This document shows positions 1-8,941 of a DNA stretch of 52,705 nt, in pieces (positions within the stretch are counted from its first letter, which is position 1; every line of letters starts with the position of its first letter). Source of the DNA: CG2-30-36-16 sp964372115 (GTDB lineage Bacteria; Bacteroidota; Ignavibacteria; Ignavibacteriales; Ignavibacteriaceae); the NCBI GenBank assembly GCA_964372115.1, contig CAYJPN010000037.1:1-52705 (forward strand). The letters run 5' to 3'. The position numbers were made by a program, and so were the translations under genes. The notes under the pieces were generated by a model. That model was given only the letters and a program-made list of their open reading frames with translations, was not told the DNA's origin and made no database searches.

Positions 1-222
1 TTTCTTTTCTATCTGTTTTTTCAGTTTGTGCCGCTTTTTAAGGGCTGACTAAATATTAAAATTTTATTTTTAGAATGAACTTATTTTTAACAGCAAATAA
101 CTTTATATAAAATGTTACTAATTGTTATTTGCCTAATTAAGGTAAACAGAAGTTACGCCTATTGTAATAGGGCAAAGGGATGAAAAAGGGACTACATTTT
201 TGGGGGGGTTAACAAAACAAAA

Positions 223-915
223 TTAATCATCAAGCAATGAAGTTGAATCGATAGCTTTTTTGTAAGCTTCGGCGAGATGAGCGTGCTTCGCAATTTGCAC
301 ACGGGTACTAAGAGTTAATTTTTCAAGAATGTTATGAACGTGACTTTTTACAGTGTACGTTGAAAGATGAAGTTGCTGCGCAATTTCTTTATTTGTATAT
401 CCATCCGCAATTAACTCAATTACCTGGCGTTCACGTTTGGTCATACGAACGGAATCCACAACAGCGGTTGGTTTCAATCCGTTTATAGCATGTTCAATTA
501 TCTGAGAAAAGAGCGAACCGGTTAAGTTAGCCGGTAAAACTTGCTCTCCTTCATACACAGTTCGAATCGTTTTTAAAAAATCGGGAACGCCTATATCTTT
601 TAACATAAAACCGGAAACACCTGCTTGCACAAAATCCAAAACATCGGCTTGCAGCGGGATAAGATCCATCACAATTATTTTTACTTCTTCAAAGTTTTTC
701 TTTATCAATTTTACAATATACATGCTATTCTGGTTTCTCAACCCGAGGTCCAAAAGTACAATATTCGGTTTTAATTTTCCGACTAACTCTAAGATGTTTT
801 CACCGTTGCCAACTGTAGAAACAACTGTCATGTCCTCTTGTTTTTTGAGAAGGGCGGAAATCCCATCACGTAAAAGCCGGTTGTCTTCTATAAGTAAAAT
901 TTTTATTTTTTTCAT
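223..915 (-). CDS. NarL/LuxR-family response regulator
   Basis: A 230-residue two-component response regulator. Residues 1-120 form a receiver domain with the acidic pair near E10-D11, the probable phospho-acceptor Asp at 56 and the conserved Lys at 106 (in the motif LKD). The residue at the usual Thr/Ser switch position of strand 4 appears to be Asp84, which is unusual. Residues about 158-215 form a LuxR-type helix-turn-helix (motif LTxRExxV-like, here MTKRERQVIELIADG) expected to bind DNA. The length is typical for NarL proteins. No histidine kinase lies next to it, so its partner and target genes are unknown from this window. The next gene on the same strand is a lipoprotein about 300 bases upstream. 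Confidence 0.9.
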   Translation of the reverse strand: MKKIKILLIEDNRLLRDGISALLKKQEDMTVVSTVGNGENILELVGKLKPNIVLLDLGLRNQNSMYIVKLIKKNFEEVKIIVMDLIPLQADVLDFVQAGVSGFMLKDIGVPDFLKTIRTVYEGEQVLPANLTGSLFSQIIEHAINGLKPTAVVDSVRMTKRERQVIELIADGYTNKEIAQQLHLSTYTVKSHVHNILEKLTLSTRVQIAKHAHLAEAYKKAIDSTSLLDD

Positions 916-1210
916 TTTTTGGATATGATACCGGGAATTTTAATATGTTAATATGTTGAAAAATATACGTAAGTATAAGAAATCAATATTTCTTTTACAA
1001 GCGAAACCAAATAAACATATTGAGGACAAAACTGCAGGAAAGTAAACAAAAAGGACTGTCTCAAAGGTAAATTTATACACTACTGAGCTTGCGCTGCACT
1101 GAATTTGTTGAATTGTTGAAGTTGGCAATTTGATACGCAAATCGCATTTCTATGAGTTCAGCGCCAGGGGAAAAATAATTTTAAGACAGCCCCGTTGCGA
1201 TTAAAGAAAA

Positions 1211-1999
1211 TTATTTACTCAAAATTATTTTGAAGGTGTATTCGAGGGGTTCAAAATTTGGTCTGCCTCCTTGAGGTGGTCTCATTCCTCCTTCTCTTCC
1301 ACCCTGCCGTGGTCTCATCTCTCCACCGCCGGGTCTGCTGCCGCCTGAAAAATTGCCGCGTTCCATTTTACCTGTTTCAAAACTTATTTTTACATCTTTT
1401 GTTTCCTCACCGAAAACTCTTTCCGCAATTTTATTGTTTACTAAAGGCACCTGTAGTTCATAAACAAGCTGATTAATTTTGTAAGATATTTTTCCTACAA
1501 ATCCGGGACCCTTATCCGCAAGGTCTGTAAACAGAGGCAAGTCATCTTCGGTAACTACCTGCAGATCGGTTTCTTTTGCAAGTATCGATATAATTCGTTT
1601 TTCCATATCAGGCGTATTATTCTCGTTTGCGTCCATTCTCAATTCCCGTATATCTTCCCTATCTGGTCTGATTGGATATTTAATACCTATTTTATCTTTA
1701 CCTGTTTTTAACCAAACGGTAAGTCCCGAAGTTAAAACCTTCATAATTTTTGCGCGGTCGGCAGTGGCAATGCTTATATAAAGATTTTTTTTATCGTTCT
1801 TAAAGCCGAAGGCGATATTATCGTCTTTTAAATAGTTGAGACTTGTACCCCATTCATCGATGTTCCCGTCAATATTTACAGGGTTATTGCTGTAGGTACT
1901 TTGAATTTCAGTTCCGCCGGAACAACCGAAAAATAAAAAACCGGAAAGTACGGTTATAGTAAATAAAGGAGTCATAAAAAACGATTTTACCTTTGGCAT
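1211..1999 (-). CDS. Secreted lipoprotein with a CBM9/DOMON-like N-terminal region
   Basis: A 262-residue exported protein. The N terminus is a lipoprotein signal with a hydrophobic stretch ending in a lipobox (LFFGC, Cys26), so it is probably lipid-anchored after cleavage. The segment beginning VNIDGNIDEWG at about residue 41 resembles the start of carbohydrate-binding family 9 / DOMON-like beta-sandwich domains. Near the C terminus, about residues 214-250, is a low-complexity stretch rich in Gly, Arg, Pro and Met. The closing segment EYTFKIILSK looks like a final beta strand. I do not recognise a specific function. The CBM9-like assignment is from pattern similarity and is moderate at best. 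Confidence 0.75.
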   Translation of the reverse strand: MPKVKSFFMTPLFTITVLSGFLFFGCSGGTEIQSTYSNNPVNIDGNIDEWGTSLNYLKDDNIAFGFKNDKKNLYISIATADRAKIMKVLTSGLTVWLKTGKDKIGIKYPIRPDREDIRELRMDANENNTPDMEKRIISILAKETDLQVVTEDDLPLFTDLADKGPGFVGKISYKINQLVYELQVPLVNNKIAERVFGEETKDVKISFETGKMERGNFSGGSRPGGGEMRPRQGGREGGMRPPQGGRPNFEPLEYTFKIILSK

Positions 2000-2852
2000 A
2001 TTTTTATTCCTAAATTAATGCGACATAAACAAATAAAACATTTATTTCCAAAACTCACATTCGACAAATAAATGATTTACAAAGTTTAAATAACTACAAG
2101 GTATTTGTGCTTTCTCATTATTAAATCAGAAGTAAAAAATCAACTCAACCGCATTGGCGAATGGATGTATGTCTGTATGTTATGAAGTTGCCCTTAACTA
2201 AATTCATACATTCATACCGTTTCATGCGTCCATGCCTTTTCATACATCCATACCTTTTCCATACATTCATGCCGTTTCATTCATCCATGCCTTTTCATTC
2301 ATCCATTCCGCTTTCATACATCCATTCCGTTTTCATACATCCATGCAGCCAAACAATTAACTAAATTTCTGCTCATTTTAAAATTTTGCTCTGCATGCTT
2401 GTTATGTTGCGGTTGATTCAAATATTTGTTTTTTGTAGTTTAACAATCAGAATAAGAAATAAATTCTTGGGATATAGCGCCGGGCACTTTATTAATCCGG
2501 TTTTCCCTGCATTGATAAAACATTATGTCTTTTATTCATAAAAATAACTTCTCTTTTCTTAAACCCGATTTTCCCCGCGAGGTCGTCTCTATATGAATTA
2601 GTCCTTTACTCAAACCGCAAAACCGTTTTTATGATACGCAAATATTGTAACCTATGTTAGATGAATTTTGCCGGCTTGAGAACACAAATAAAAAAAATAA
2701 ATAGCTCTATTAAGATATAACGCGCCGTCGCCTTGACTAATATACCCGACGGCTGGACCCGGATGTATACTAGAAATAATACCGAATTGATAATAAAATT
2801 TTAAAAGAAAATAAGCTCATCAAATTATTATTAACAATAAAACGGAAAACCC
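2000..2852. other. Long non-coding interval with a tandem repeat
   Basis: About 850 bases separate the minus-strand lipoprotein from the plus-strand acyl carrier protein. I find no convincing gene here. It contains an 18-19 bp tandem repeat (2203-2350) and a 7-bp inverted repeat GCCGTCG/CGACGGC at 2724-2730 and 2747-2753 that is not followed by a T tract. Promoters of the two divergent genes must lie in this interval, but I could not identify them with confidence. Confidence 0.6.
2203..2350. repeat. Imperfect 18-19 bp tandem repeat, eight copies
   Basis: Eight consecutive imperfect units starting at about 2203, 2221, 2239, 2257, 2276, 2294, 2313 and 2332. Each is 18 or 19 bases long and follows the pattern TTCATNCATNCATNCCNT. 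The core heptamer-like words CATACAT and CATCCAT recur inside each unit. There are no unique spacers, so this is a minisatellite and not a CRISPR array. The open reading frame that runs through it reads only the repeat and is not considered a gene. Confidence 0.9.
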
Positions 2853-3095
2853 ATGGAAAAATCTGAAGTTGCGGAACGCGTAAAAAAAGTAACAAAAAAT
2901 ATATTAAAAATTGAAGATGATGTTGACGATAATTCAAACTTCATTTTCGATCTTGGAGCAGACTCCCTGCAAAGCGTACAGCTTGTTGCCGCGTTTGAGG
3001 AAGAGTTTGACATCGAAATGGATGAAGACGGGGCATTAAAAATCCAAACAATTGCTGAGGCAGTCGAATTTATTTCACCCTACATAAATAAGTAG
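2853..3095 (+). CDS. Acyl carrier protein
   Basis: An 80-residue acidic protein of the acyl carrier protein family. The phosphopantetheine attachment site is the Ser of the DSL motif within LGADSLQSVQL, about residue 38. Length, acidity and the helix pattern fit a discrete ACP. It lies 8 bases upstream of an ADP-forming acyl-CoA synthetase and not beside fatty-acid synthesis genes such as fabF or fabD. It may therefore be a specialised ACP or simply the main ACP in an unusual place. A weak purine-rich region precedes the ATG. Confidence 0.93.
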   Translation: MEKSEVAERVKKVTKNILKIEDDVDDNSNFIFDLGADSLQSVQLVAAFEEEFDIEMDEDGALKIQTIAEAVEFISPYINK

Positions 3096-3103
3096 GAGAA
3101 ATT

Positions 3104-5233
3104 ATGACATACGACTTACGCCAGCCAAAAAATTTGGAATCGATATTTTATCCCAAATCCATCGCAGTACTTGGCGCTAACAGGGTTGTTGGTACAGTAC
3201 CTCACGATTTATTAGACAATGTTTTAAAAAGTGATTTTCAAGGTGTTGTGTATCCGGTAAGCCCGAAAGAGCCTTTTATAAGGGGAGTAAAAGCTTACAA
3301 GTATATTATTGATATTGAAGACAAGGTTGATCTTGCGGTAATAGTTTATGCAGGATCCGTCTGCCACATGGCTTTAGAACAATGCGGCAAAAAGGGAGTA
3401 AAAGCAGCTATAATAATTTCCGCCGGATTTAAGGAGGTTGGGAAGGATGGCTTAAAGCGGGAAAAAGAATTAATAGAAATTGCAAAGAAATACGATATAT
3501 CTTTCATCGGACCAAATTGCCTCGGGGTAATTAACACCGATCCGACTTCAAACTTAAACGCATCCTTCGCACGTAAAATGCCCGAAGCGGGCAATATCGC
3601 ATTCCTTTCGCAAAGCGGCGCGCTCTGCACAGCCGTGTTAGATTATGCTCACGCAAAACATATCGGGTTTTCTAAATTCGTAAGCTTCGGCAACAAAGCG
3701 GACATCTCCGAAATAGATCTTCTTTATTATCTAAAAGACGATCCGAAAACAAAAGTAATTCTTTTATATCTCGAAGAGATTACAGACGGAATCGGCTTAA
3801 TGAAAGCTGCGAAGCAAGTAATTTCGGAAACAGGTAAACCTATACTTGTTTTGAAGTCCGGGCGCACATCCGAAGGCGCAGCAGCAGCGGCTTCGCATAC
3901 AGGTTCACTTGCCGGCAGCGACGAAGTTTGTGATGCGGCTTTTAAACAAGCCGGCATTATCCGCTGCGATACAATAGAAGAAATGTTTAACCTTGCAATT
4001 GCAATGGCATACCAACCATTACCTCCGGGAAACAGGGTTGCTATAATTACAAATGCCGGCGGTCCCGGTGTGCTTGCAACCGATTCAACAATAAAAGAAA
4101 ATCTTCAGCTTGCAAAATTTTCGGATGAAACAACCGCGATATTAAACAAAGCTCTTCCAAAAACAGCCAACACAAAAAATCCTGTTGATGTTATCGGCGA
4201 CGCCCGTGCTGATCGGTATAACGTTGCTATAACAAGCGCGCTTAAGGATGACAATGTTGACAGCGTGTTTGTAATTTTAACACCTCAATCGATGACGGAT
4301 ATTGAAACGATAGCGAAGGAAATTGTAACTGTTTCTAAAGAAAGTAAAAAGCCGATCTATACATCCTTCATGGGTGAAACCGATGTTGCCGCCGGTATTG
4401 ATATTCTACAGAGAAACCAAATTCCTCATTATATACTCCCGGAATCGATGAGTCATGCATGTTCGCGTGCATATTTTTTCGGGCAGTATCTGCACAAAAT
4501 TTTTCTTCAACCGAAAATATTTTCTGACGCTGATGTTAAAAAAGCAAACGAACTTTTATCATCTGCAAAAAACGAAGGGAAAACATTTCTTACCGAATAT
4601 GAGTCGGTAAAAATACTCGAATGTTTCGGATTTCCAGTTGTAAAAAATGGATTAGCTTCGTCGGCAAAGGATGTAGCTGATATTGCCGAACAAATGGGTT
4701 TCCCTGTTGTATTAAAGATTGCGTCCCATAAAATTATACACAAGTCGGATGTTCATGGAGTATTGCTGAATATCCAAAACAAAAAAGAAGCTGAAGCGGG
4801 ATATAATACGATAATCGAAAATGTTAAAGAGTCATTCCCTGAACTAAACGCAAAAGATGTGTTTGTTTTGAAGATGATTGAACCGGGACAGGAGGTAATC
4901 CTCGGAATGAAAAACGACCCGATTTTCGGAAGCGTAATGATGTTCGGGCTCGGTGGTATTTTTGTTGAAATACTAAAAGATGTTTCTTTCCGTATTGCGC
5001 CTATTGGACGACTGGCAATAGGAGAAATGATTCGGGAAATAAAAGCTTATAAACTCCTTACGGCAGTGCGCGGTAAAAAGGCAAAAGATATTGATAGTAT
5101 TATTACAACCATCGAAAGACTTTCGCAGCTTGCGGTTTCGTGCCCATTAATAAAAGAGCTCGACATAAATCCTCTTATAGTAAATGAAGAAGGAAAAGGC
5201 TGTTATGTGGCTGACGCAAAAATAATGTTATGA
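3104..5233 (+). CDS. ADP-forming acetyl/acyl-CoA synthetase, fused alpha and beta subunits
   Basis: A 709-residue NDP-forming acyl-CoA synthetase that would interconvert acyl-CoA, ADP and phosphate with the free acid, CoA and ATP. Residues about 10-135 are a CoA-binding Rossmann domain. Residues about 150-460 are the succinyl-CoA-ligase-like domains, with the probable phosphorylated His at 265 in the motif SHTGSLAGSDE. Residues about 490-709 are an ATP-grasp domain (FPVVLKIASHKIIHKSDVHGV). The fused order is the common bacterial one. A good AGGAG ribosome site precedes the ATG. It is probably co-transcribed with the ACP 8 bases upstream. Acetate formation with substrate-level ATP gain is the best-known role of the family, and the substrate here is not certain. 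A related lysine-acetyltransferase fusion (Pat-type) is excluded because there is no GNAT domain. Confidence 0.92.
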   Translation: MTYDLRQPKNLESIFYPKSIAVLGANRVVGTVPHDLLDNVLKSDFQGVVYPVSPKEPFIRGVKAYKYIIDIEDKVDLAVIVYAGSVCHMALEQCGKKGVKAAIIISAGFKEVGKDGLKREKELIEIAKKYDISFIGPNCLGVINTDPTSNLNASFARKMPEAGNIAFLSQSGALCTAVLDYAHAKHIGFSKFVSFGNKADISEIDLLYYLKDDPKTKVILLYLEEITDGIGLMKAAKQVISETGKPILVLKSGRTSEGAAAAASHTGSLAGSDEVCDAAFKQAGIIRCDTIEEMFNLAIAMAYQPLPPGNRVAIITNAGGPGVLATDSTIKENLQLAKFSDETTAILNKALPKTANTKNPVDVIGDARADRYNVAITSALKDDNVDSVFVILTPQSMTDIETIAKEIVTVSKESKKPIYTSFMGETDVAAGIDILQRNQIPHYILPESMSHACSRAYFFGQYLHKIFLQPKIFSDADVKKANELLSSAKNEGKTFLTEYESVKILECFGFPVVKNGLASSAKDVADIAEQMGFPVVLKIASHKIIHKSDVHGVLLNIQNKKEAEAGYNTIIENVKESFPELNAKDVFVLKMIEPGQEVILGMKNDPIFGSVMMFGLGGIFVEILKDVSFRIAPIGRLAIGEMIREIKAYKLLTAVRGKKAKDIDSIITTIERLSQLAVSCPLIKELDINPLIVNEEGKGCYVADAKIML

Positions 5234-5283
5234 TCCGTTTCGCTTTATAATAAAATTTTAAAATGAATTTAAGGAGATTACCT

Positions 5284-7269
5284 GTGAACGGAAGAAAACT
5301 TACTCCGGATGAAATATTAGTACTTGAAGTGCAGGACTGCACAAGCAGCAACTGGAATAATGTGGAAGTTGCCGAAAAATTTTCCCCTGCTTCATTAAAC
5401 AATGTTCACTTTAGCGGGATGATTAGAATTGGAAATTTTGAAAAAGTGGTAACGCTGCCGGGGGGAATAACTGTGAACTCCGGTTTAAATAACTGCCGCA
5501 TCCACAACTCAACAATAGGAGATGATGTTTACATCTCAAACGTAAAATCCCTTGCAAATTATCACATCGGAAATAATGTTATAATCGAAAATGTTGATTT
5601 GCTTATTGTGGATGGCGAATCTACTTTCGGCAACGGTGTAGAGCTTGATATTGTTAATGAAGGGGGCGGAAGAACTTTAAAGATGTTCGATAAACTCTCC
5701 GCAAACCTCGCTTATTTTTTGGTTTTTTACCGCCACAATAAACCGTTTATCAATGCATTGGAAAAAATTATTGATGACTATGTGAGCGGTATAAAATCAG
5801 CAGCCGGCACTATAAAAACCGGGGCAAAAATATCAAACTGTAAATCGATAGTTAATGTTAATATCGGAACAGAGGCAGTAGTAAACGGTGCGTCTAATTT
5901 GAAGAATGGAACAATTGTTAGCTGCAGTGAAGACCCAGTGTTTGTAGGAAATGATGTTTCGGCAAAAAATTTTATTATTCTATCGGGCGCCAAAATTGAT
6001 GATGCGGTAATTCTTCAGAATAGTTTTGTCGGGCAGGGTGTTAAAATGGGGAAACAATATTCGGCTGAGAACTCGGCTTTTTTTGCAAACTCTGAAGCAT
6101 TCCACGGCGAAGCTTGTTCAATTTTCGGCGGTCCTTATACAGTTACACACCACAAATCTTCCCTTTTAATCGCCGGTTATTATTCATTTTACAACGCCGG
6201 CAGCGGTACAAACCAGAGCAATCACATGTACAAACTCGGGCCCATTCATCAAGGCATTGTTGAGCGCGGTTCAAAAACCGGTTCGTTTTGTTACTTGCTA
6301 TGGCCGTGCAGGGTTGGCTCATTTACAACTGTTCTCGGAAAACATTATTCAAATTTCGATACATCGAACCTTCCATTTTCTTATATCAATGAAGAAGACG
6401 GTAAAAGTTTTATTACACCTGCTATGAATATGTTTACAGTGGGAACACGGCGCGACAGTAGGAAATGGCAAACACGTGACAGACGAAAAGACCCCATGAA
6501 ATTAGATTTAATAAATTACAATTTATTTAACCCTGTAATTGTCAGCAAAATGGTAAATGCCGTTGATGAGTTAAATGATCTTTATGAAAAAACTCCGAAG
6601 AGTAAAGAGACAATAAATTATAAAGGAATAAACTTACGCCGGCTTCTTATAAAATCATCGCGTAAATATTATGAGATGGGAATAAAGATATTTATAGGAA
6701 ATATGGTTGTACAGCGATTGGAAACTTTGCAAATAAACTCTTCGTGGAATGATCTTAAAAAACTTTTGCATGCAGAAACTTCAAACGGTTTAGAGAGATG
6801 GTTAGATATTTCCGGCTTATTAGCATCTGAATCTTTGGTAGAGAATTTTGTAAAAGAAATTGAAACCGAACATTTAAAAAGTATAGATGCTATTTATTCA
6901 TCGCTTAAAAAAATGCAGCAAACTTATGACGAAAACGAATGGAACTGGTGCGCCGCTTTAATTGAAAAGAAGTTTGAAATTAAAATAGAAGAAATTACAC
7001 CGGCATTACTCAAAACTATTGTTGAGGATTGGAAAACAAACCTTACCCGCCTTAACAACATGATTATGCAGGATGCACAAAAGGAATTTGACTCATTCGC
7101 AAAAATAGGTTATGGCATTGATGGTGATGACTCAATTAAAAATTCCGATTTTGAGTCGATTCACGGAACAGTTGATGGCAATAGTTTTATAAAAGGTTTA
7201 AAAAAAGAATCTGATGAAGTTTCACAAAAAGCTGACAATATTCTTGAACTTTTAATAAATTTTGCTTAA
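5284..7269 (+). CDS. DUF4954 family protein with left-handed beta-helix region
   Basis: A protein of about 661 residues matching the DUF4954 family typical of Bacteroidetes. The opening RKLTPDEILVLEVQDCTSSNWNNVEV pattern is characteristic. The first 300 residues contain repeated short strands (NCRIHNSTIGDDVYI-like) consistent with a hexapeptide-repeat beta-helix, as in sugar-nucleotide acyl- or uridylyltransferases. The C-terminal third is alpha-helical. I choose GTG at 5284 as the start because an AAGGAG ribosome site at 5271-5276 lies 7 bases before it. The upstream in-frame ATG at 5263 would place that site inside the gene. It sits 50 bases after the acyl-CoA synthetase gene. Function is unknown; possible acyl or nucleotidyl transfer is inference only. 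Confidence 0.85.
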   Translation: MNGRKLTPDEILVLEVQDCTSSNWNNVEVAEKFSPASLNNVHFSGMIRIGNFEKVVTLPGGITVNSGLNNCRIHNSTIGDDVYISNVKSLANYHIGNNVIIENVDLLIVDGESTFGNGVELDIVNEGGGRTLKMFDKLSANLAYFLVFYRHNKPFINALEKIIDDYVSGIKSAAGTIKTGAKISNCKSIVNVNIGTEAVVNGASNLKNGTIVSCSEDPVFVGNDVSAKNFIILSGAKIDDAVILQNSFVGQGVKMGKQYSAENSAFFANSEAFHGEACSIFGGPYTVTHHKSSLLIAGYYSFYNAGSGTNQSNHMYKLGPIHQGIVERGSKTGSFCYLLWPCRVGSFTTVLGKHYSNFDTSNLPFSYINEEDGKSFITPAMNMFTVGTRRDSRKWQTRDRRKDPMKLDLINYNLFNPVIVSKMVNAVDELNDLYEKTPKSKETINYKGINLRRLLIKSSRKYYEMGIKIFIGNMVVQRLETLQINSSWNDLKKLLHAETSNGLERWLDISGLLASESLVENFVKEIETEHLKSIDAIYSSLKKMQQTYDENEWNWCAALIEKKFEIKIEEITPALLKTIVEDWKTNLTRLNNMIMQDAQKEFDSFAKIGYGIDGDDSIKNSDFESIHGTVDGNSFIKGLKKESDEVSQKADNILELLINFA

Positions 7270-7325
7270 AGTTTGTTTGGTTAAAGTAGATTGAATTTTG
7301 CAACTATAAATTAACGAGGTTCCGA

Positions 7326-8078
7326 ATGAAAGAGTTTAAAGAATTTGCACATCGTCTTTCAGATTTAAGCGGCAAAGTTGTTCGCCAATATTTTAGAAGC
7401 GGGATAGGATACGACAATAAAGCCGACCTGTCCCCTGTTACAATTGCCGATAAAAAAGCCGAAGAAATTATGCGCGAAGAAATTATGTTTCATTACCCCG
7501 ACCACGGGATATTGGGCGAAGAGTTCGGGCTGCATAATGAGGATGCCGAGTATCGCTGGGTGCTCGATCCGATAGACGGTACAAAAAGTTTTCTCTGCGG
7601 TACGGTAACATTCGGAACCTTAATTGCGCTTTTACATAATGGGCAGCCGGTTTTAGGTGTTATAAACCAGCCGATATTAAATGAATTTTTAATCGGGGAT
7701 AATTTGACAGCCGAATTAAATGGTACGCCAGTAAAAGCAAGGGACTGTAAAACATTAGATGACGCTGTTCTTCTAACCACCGATCATCTGAACATAAAAA
7801 AATACCAGGACATAAAAAAGTTTGAAGCTTTAACTGAGAAGGTAAAACTTTACCGTAATTGGGGCGACTGCTACGGTTATTATCTTCTCGCCACAGGTTA
7901 CATAGAAGCAATGATTGACCCGATTATGTCCCCATGGGATCTGCTTGCTCTAATTCCTGTGGTTCAAGGCGCGGGTGCAATTATTACCGATTATCACGGT
8001 AACGATCCGGTTAATAGTACAAGTATTATCGCTGCGTCAAAGGATATTCATAGCGAAATAATAAAACTGTTAAACTAA
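7326..8078 (+). CDS. hisN: Inositol monophosphatase family phosphatase, probably histidinol-phosphatase
   Basis: A 250-residue magnesium-dependent phosphatase of the inositol monophosphatase family. Metal-binding motifs are GEEFG (E65-E66), DPIDGTKSF (D81, D84) and the C-terminal PWD (D205). Sequence style (DLSPVTIADKKAEEIMR, DPIDGTKSFLCG) resembles the histidinol-phosphatase HisN branch more than true inositol phosphatases, but no other histidine genes are nearby. A GAGG ribosome site precedes the ATG. Its 3' end overlaps the convergent membrane-protein gene by 4 bases. It could be co-transcribed with the DUF4954 gene 56 bases upstream. Confidence 0.85.
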   Translation: MKEFKEFAHRLSDLSGKVVRQYFRSGIGYDNKADLSPVTIADKKAEEIMREEIMFHYPDHGILGEEFGLHNEDAEYRWVLDPIDGTKSFLCGTVTFGTLIALLHNGQPVLGVINQPILNEFLIGDNLTAELNGTPVKARDCKTLDDAVLLTTDHLNIKKYQDIKKFEALTEKVKLYRNWGDCYGYYLLATGYIEAMIDPIMSPWDLLALIPVVQGAGAIITDYHGNDPVNSTSIIAASKDIHSEIIKLLN

Positions 8079-8833
8079 TACCGGACAAAAAGAAAGATAA
8101 AAATCATAATTACAGCGCCGATAAGTGCGGTTATTTTTTTTTCTTTAAAGTTAAAAAGTCCAACCATAACAAATACGGAGTTTAATAATAGCAGTACGGG
8201 CTGAAGTGTAAATAATTCCATGAAGCCCGGCACCCGGCTGTTTAATGCGCCAAGTTCGTAGGAAGTTTTAAGTGGAATTGTAACTAAATACGAAAAGAAA
8301 AAGAAAACAGTAATTAAGCTGAGTTTTCTTATTTTGTCTTTGTCGTTAAAATAATCAAGACCGGTGCGTACGCCCATAATTAAACCGACAAAAAGGGTGA
8401 AATAAAAAACACTCCGGATTGATGCAGGCACATCGCCAAGAAACTTAAGAGAAATTATTTTATTGTCAGGCAGCAGAAAAGTTTTTCCGTTGTACCCAAC
8501 AGCGGCTTTGTATTGAATAATTGTTTCTGGTTTCTGTGCCGGAACATCCGCGTATAGTTCATCATTTCCCCATTGCAAACTTTCTTTTGTCCACTCAAGG
8601 TTCCCTTCTTTTCGCCAAAATAAAAAACCCTTTATATCTTTAATGTCGCTGCGTATAAAAAAGTGAAATGGTTTATTACCGTAATGCACTTTATCAAACT
8701 TATAGGAAACTTTATACCCGCCTATACCGATTGTACTGGTAACGGGATACTTTTCACCTGTAACGCTTTCAAAATATCCGGCAAGAAATACTATAACGAA
8801 TGCTGCTATCCACAATATTATTGAGTTCTTCAT
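8075..8833 (-). CDS. Membrane protein of unknown function, paralogue of the 32.0 kb gene
   Basis: A 252-residue protein with one N-terminal transmembrane helix (about residues 5-22), a predicted extracytoplasmic beta-rich domain of about 120 residues, and four C-terminal transmembrane helices. It shares its architecture and several motifs with the protein encoded at 32015-32845: N-terminal FESVTGEKYPV versus YQRVTGPTYPI, a GDVP motif before the second helix, and RTG after it. I do not recognise a named family. The extracytoplasmic domain reads like a tandem of short beta-sandwich strands. It ends convergently with the hisN-like gene, overlapping by 4 bases. Confidence 0.75.
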   Translation of the reverse strand: MKNSIILWIAAFVIVFLAGYFESVTGEKYPVTSTIGIGGYKVSYKFDKVHYGNKPFHFFIRSDIKDIKGFLFWRKEGNLEWTKESLQWGNDELYADVPAQKPETIIQYKAAVGYNGKTFLLPDNKIISLKFLGDVPASIRSVFYFTLFVGLIMGVRTGLDYFNDKDKIRKLSLITVFFFFSYLVTIPLKTSYELGALNSRVPGFMELFTLQPVLLLLNSVFVMVGLFNFKEKKITALIGAVIMIFIFLFVRY

Positions 8834-8897
8834 AAACTTCTTATTAGTTTTTATTACAAGATATTAAAAAAATTGAATACTTATTCGGGAAGAAAAA

Positions 8898-8923
8898 AAG
8901 CCGCTAAAAAACAAAAGCGGCTT
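8898..8923 (-). terminator. Rho-independent terminator of the 8.9-12.1 kb operon
   Basis: A perfect 8-bp stem (AAGCCGCT, 8898-8905, with AGCGGCTT, 8916-8923) encloses a 10-base A-rich loop. Read on the minus strand it is followed by seven T residues. It begins 19 bases after the stop codon of the 8942-10078 gene. Confidence 0.85.
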
Positions 8924-8941
8924 AATGGGATTATAATATAT

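Noticed and set aside
940..1140. Minus-strand small frame between the regulator and lipoprotein
   Set aside because: Composition is not protein-like and there is no ribosome site; the stretch looks non-coding.
2203..2350. Possible CRISPR array
   Set aside because: Units are 18-19 bases with no unique spacers, and no cas genes are seen in the window.
2161..2364. Open reading frame through the tandem repeat
   Set aside because: It translates the 18-19 bp repeats only, has no ribosome site and low-complexity composition.
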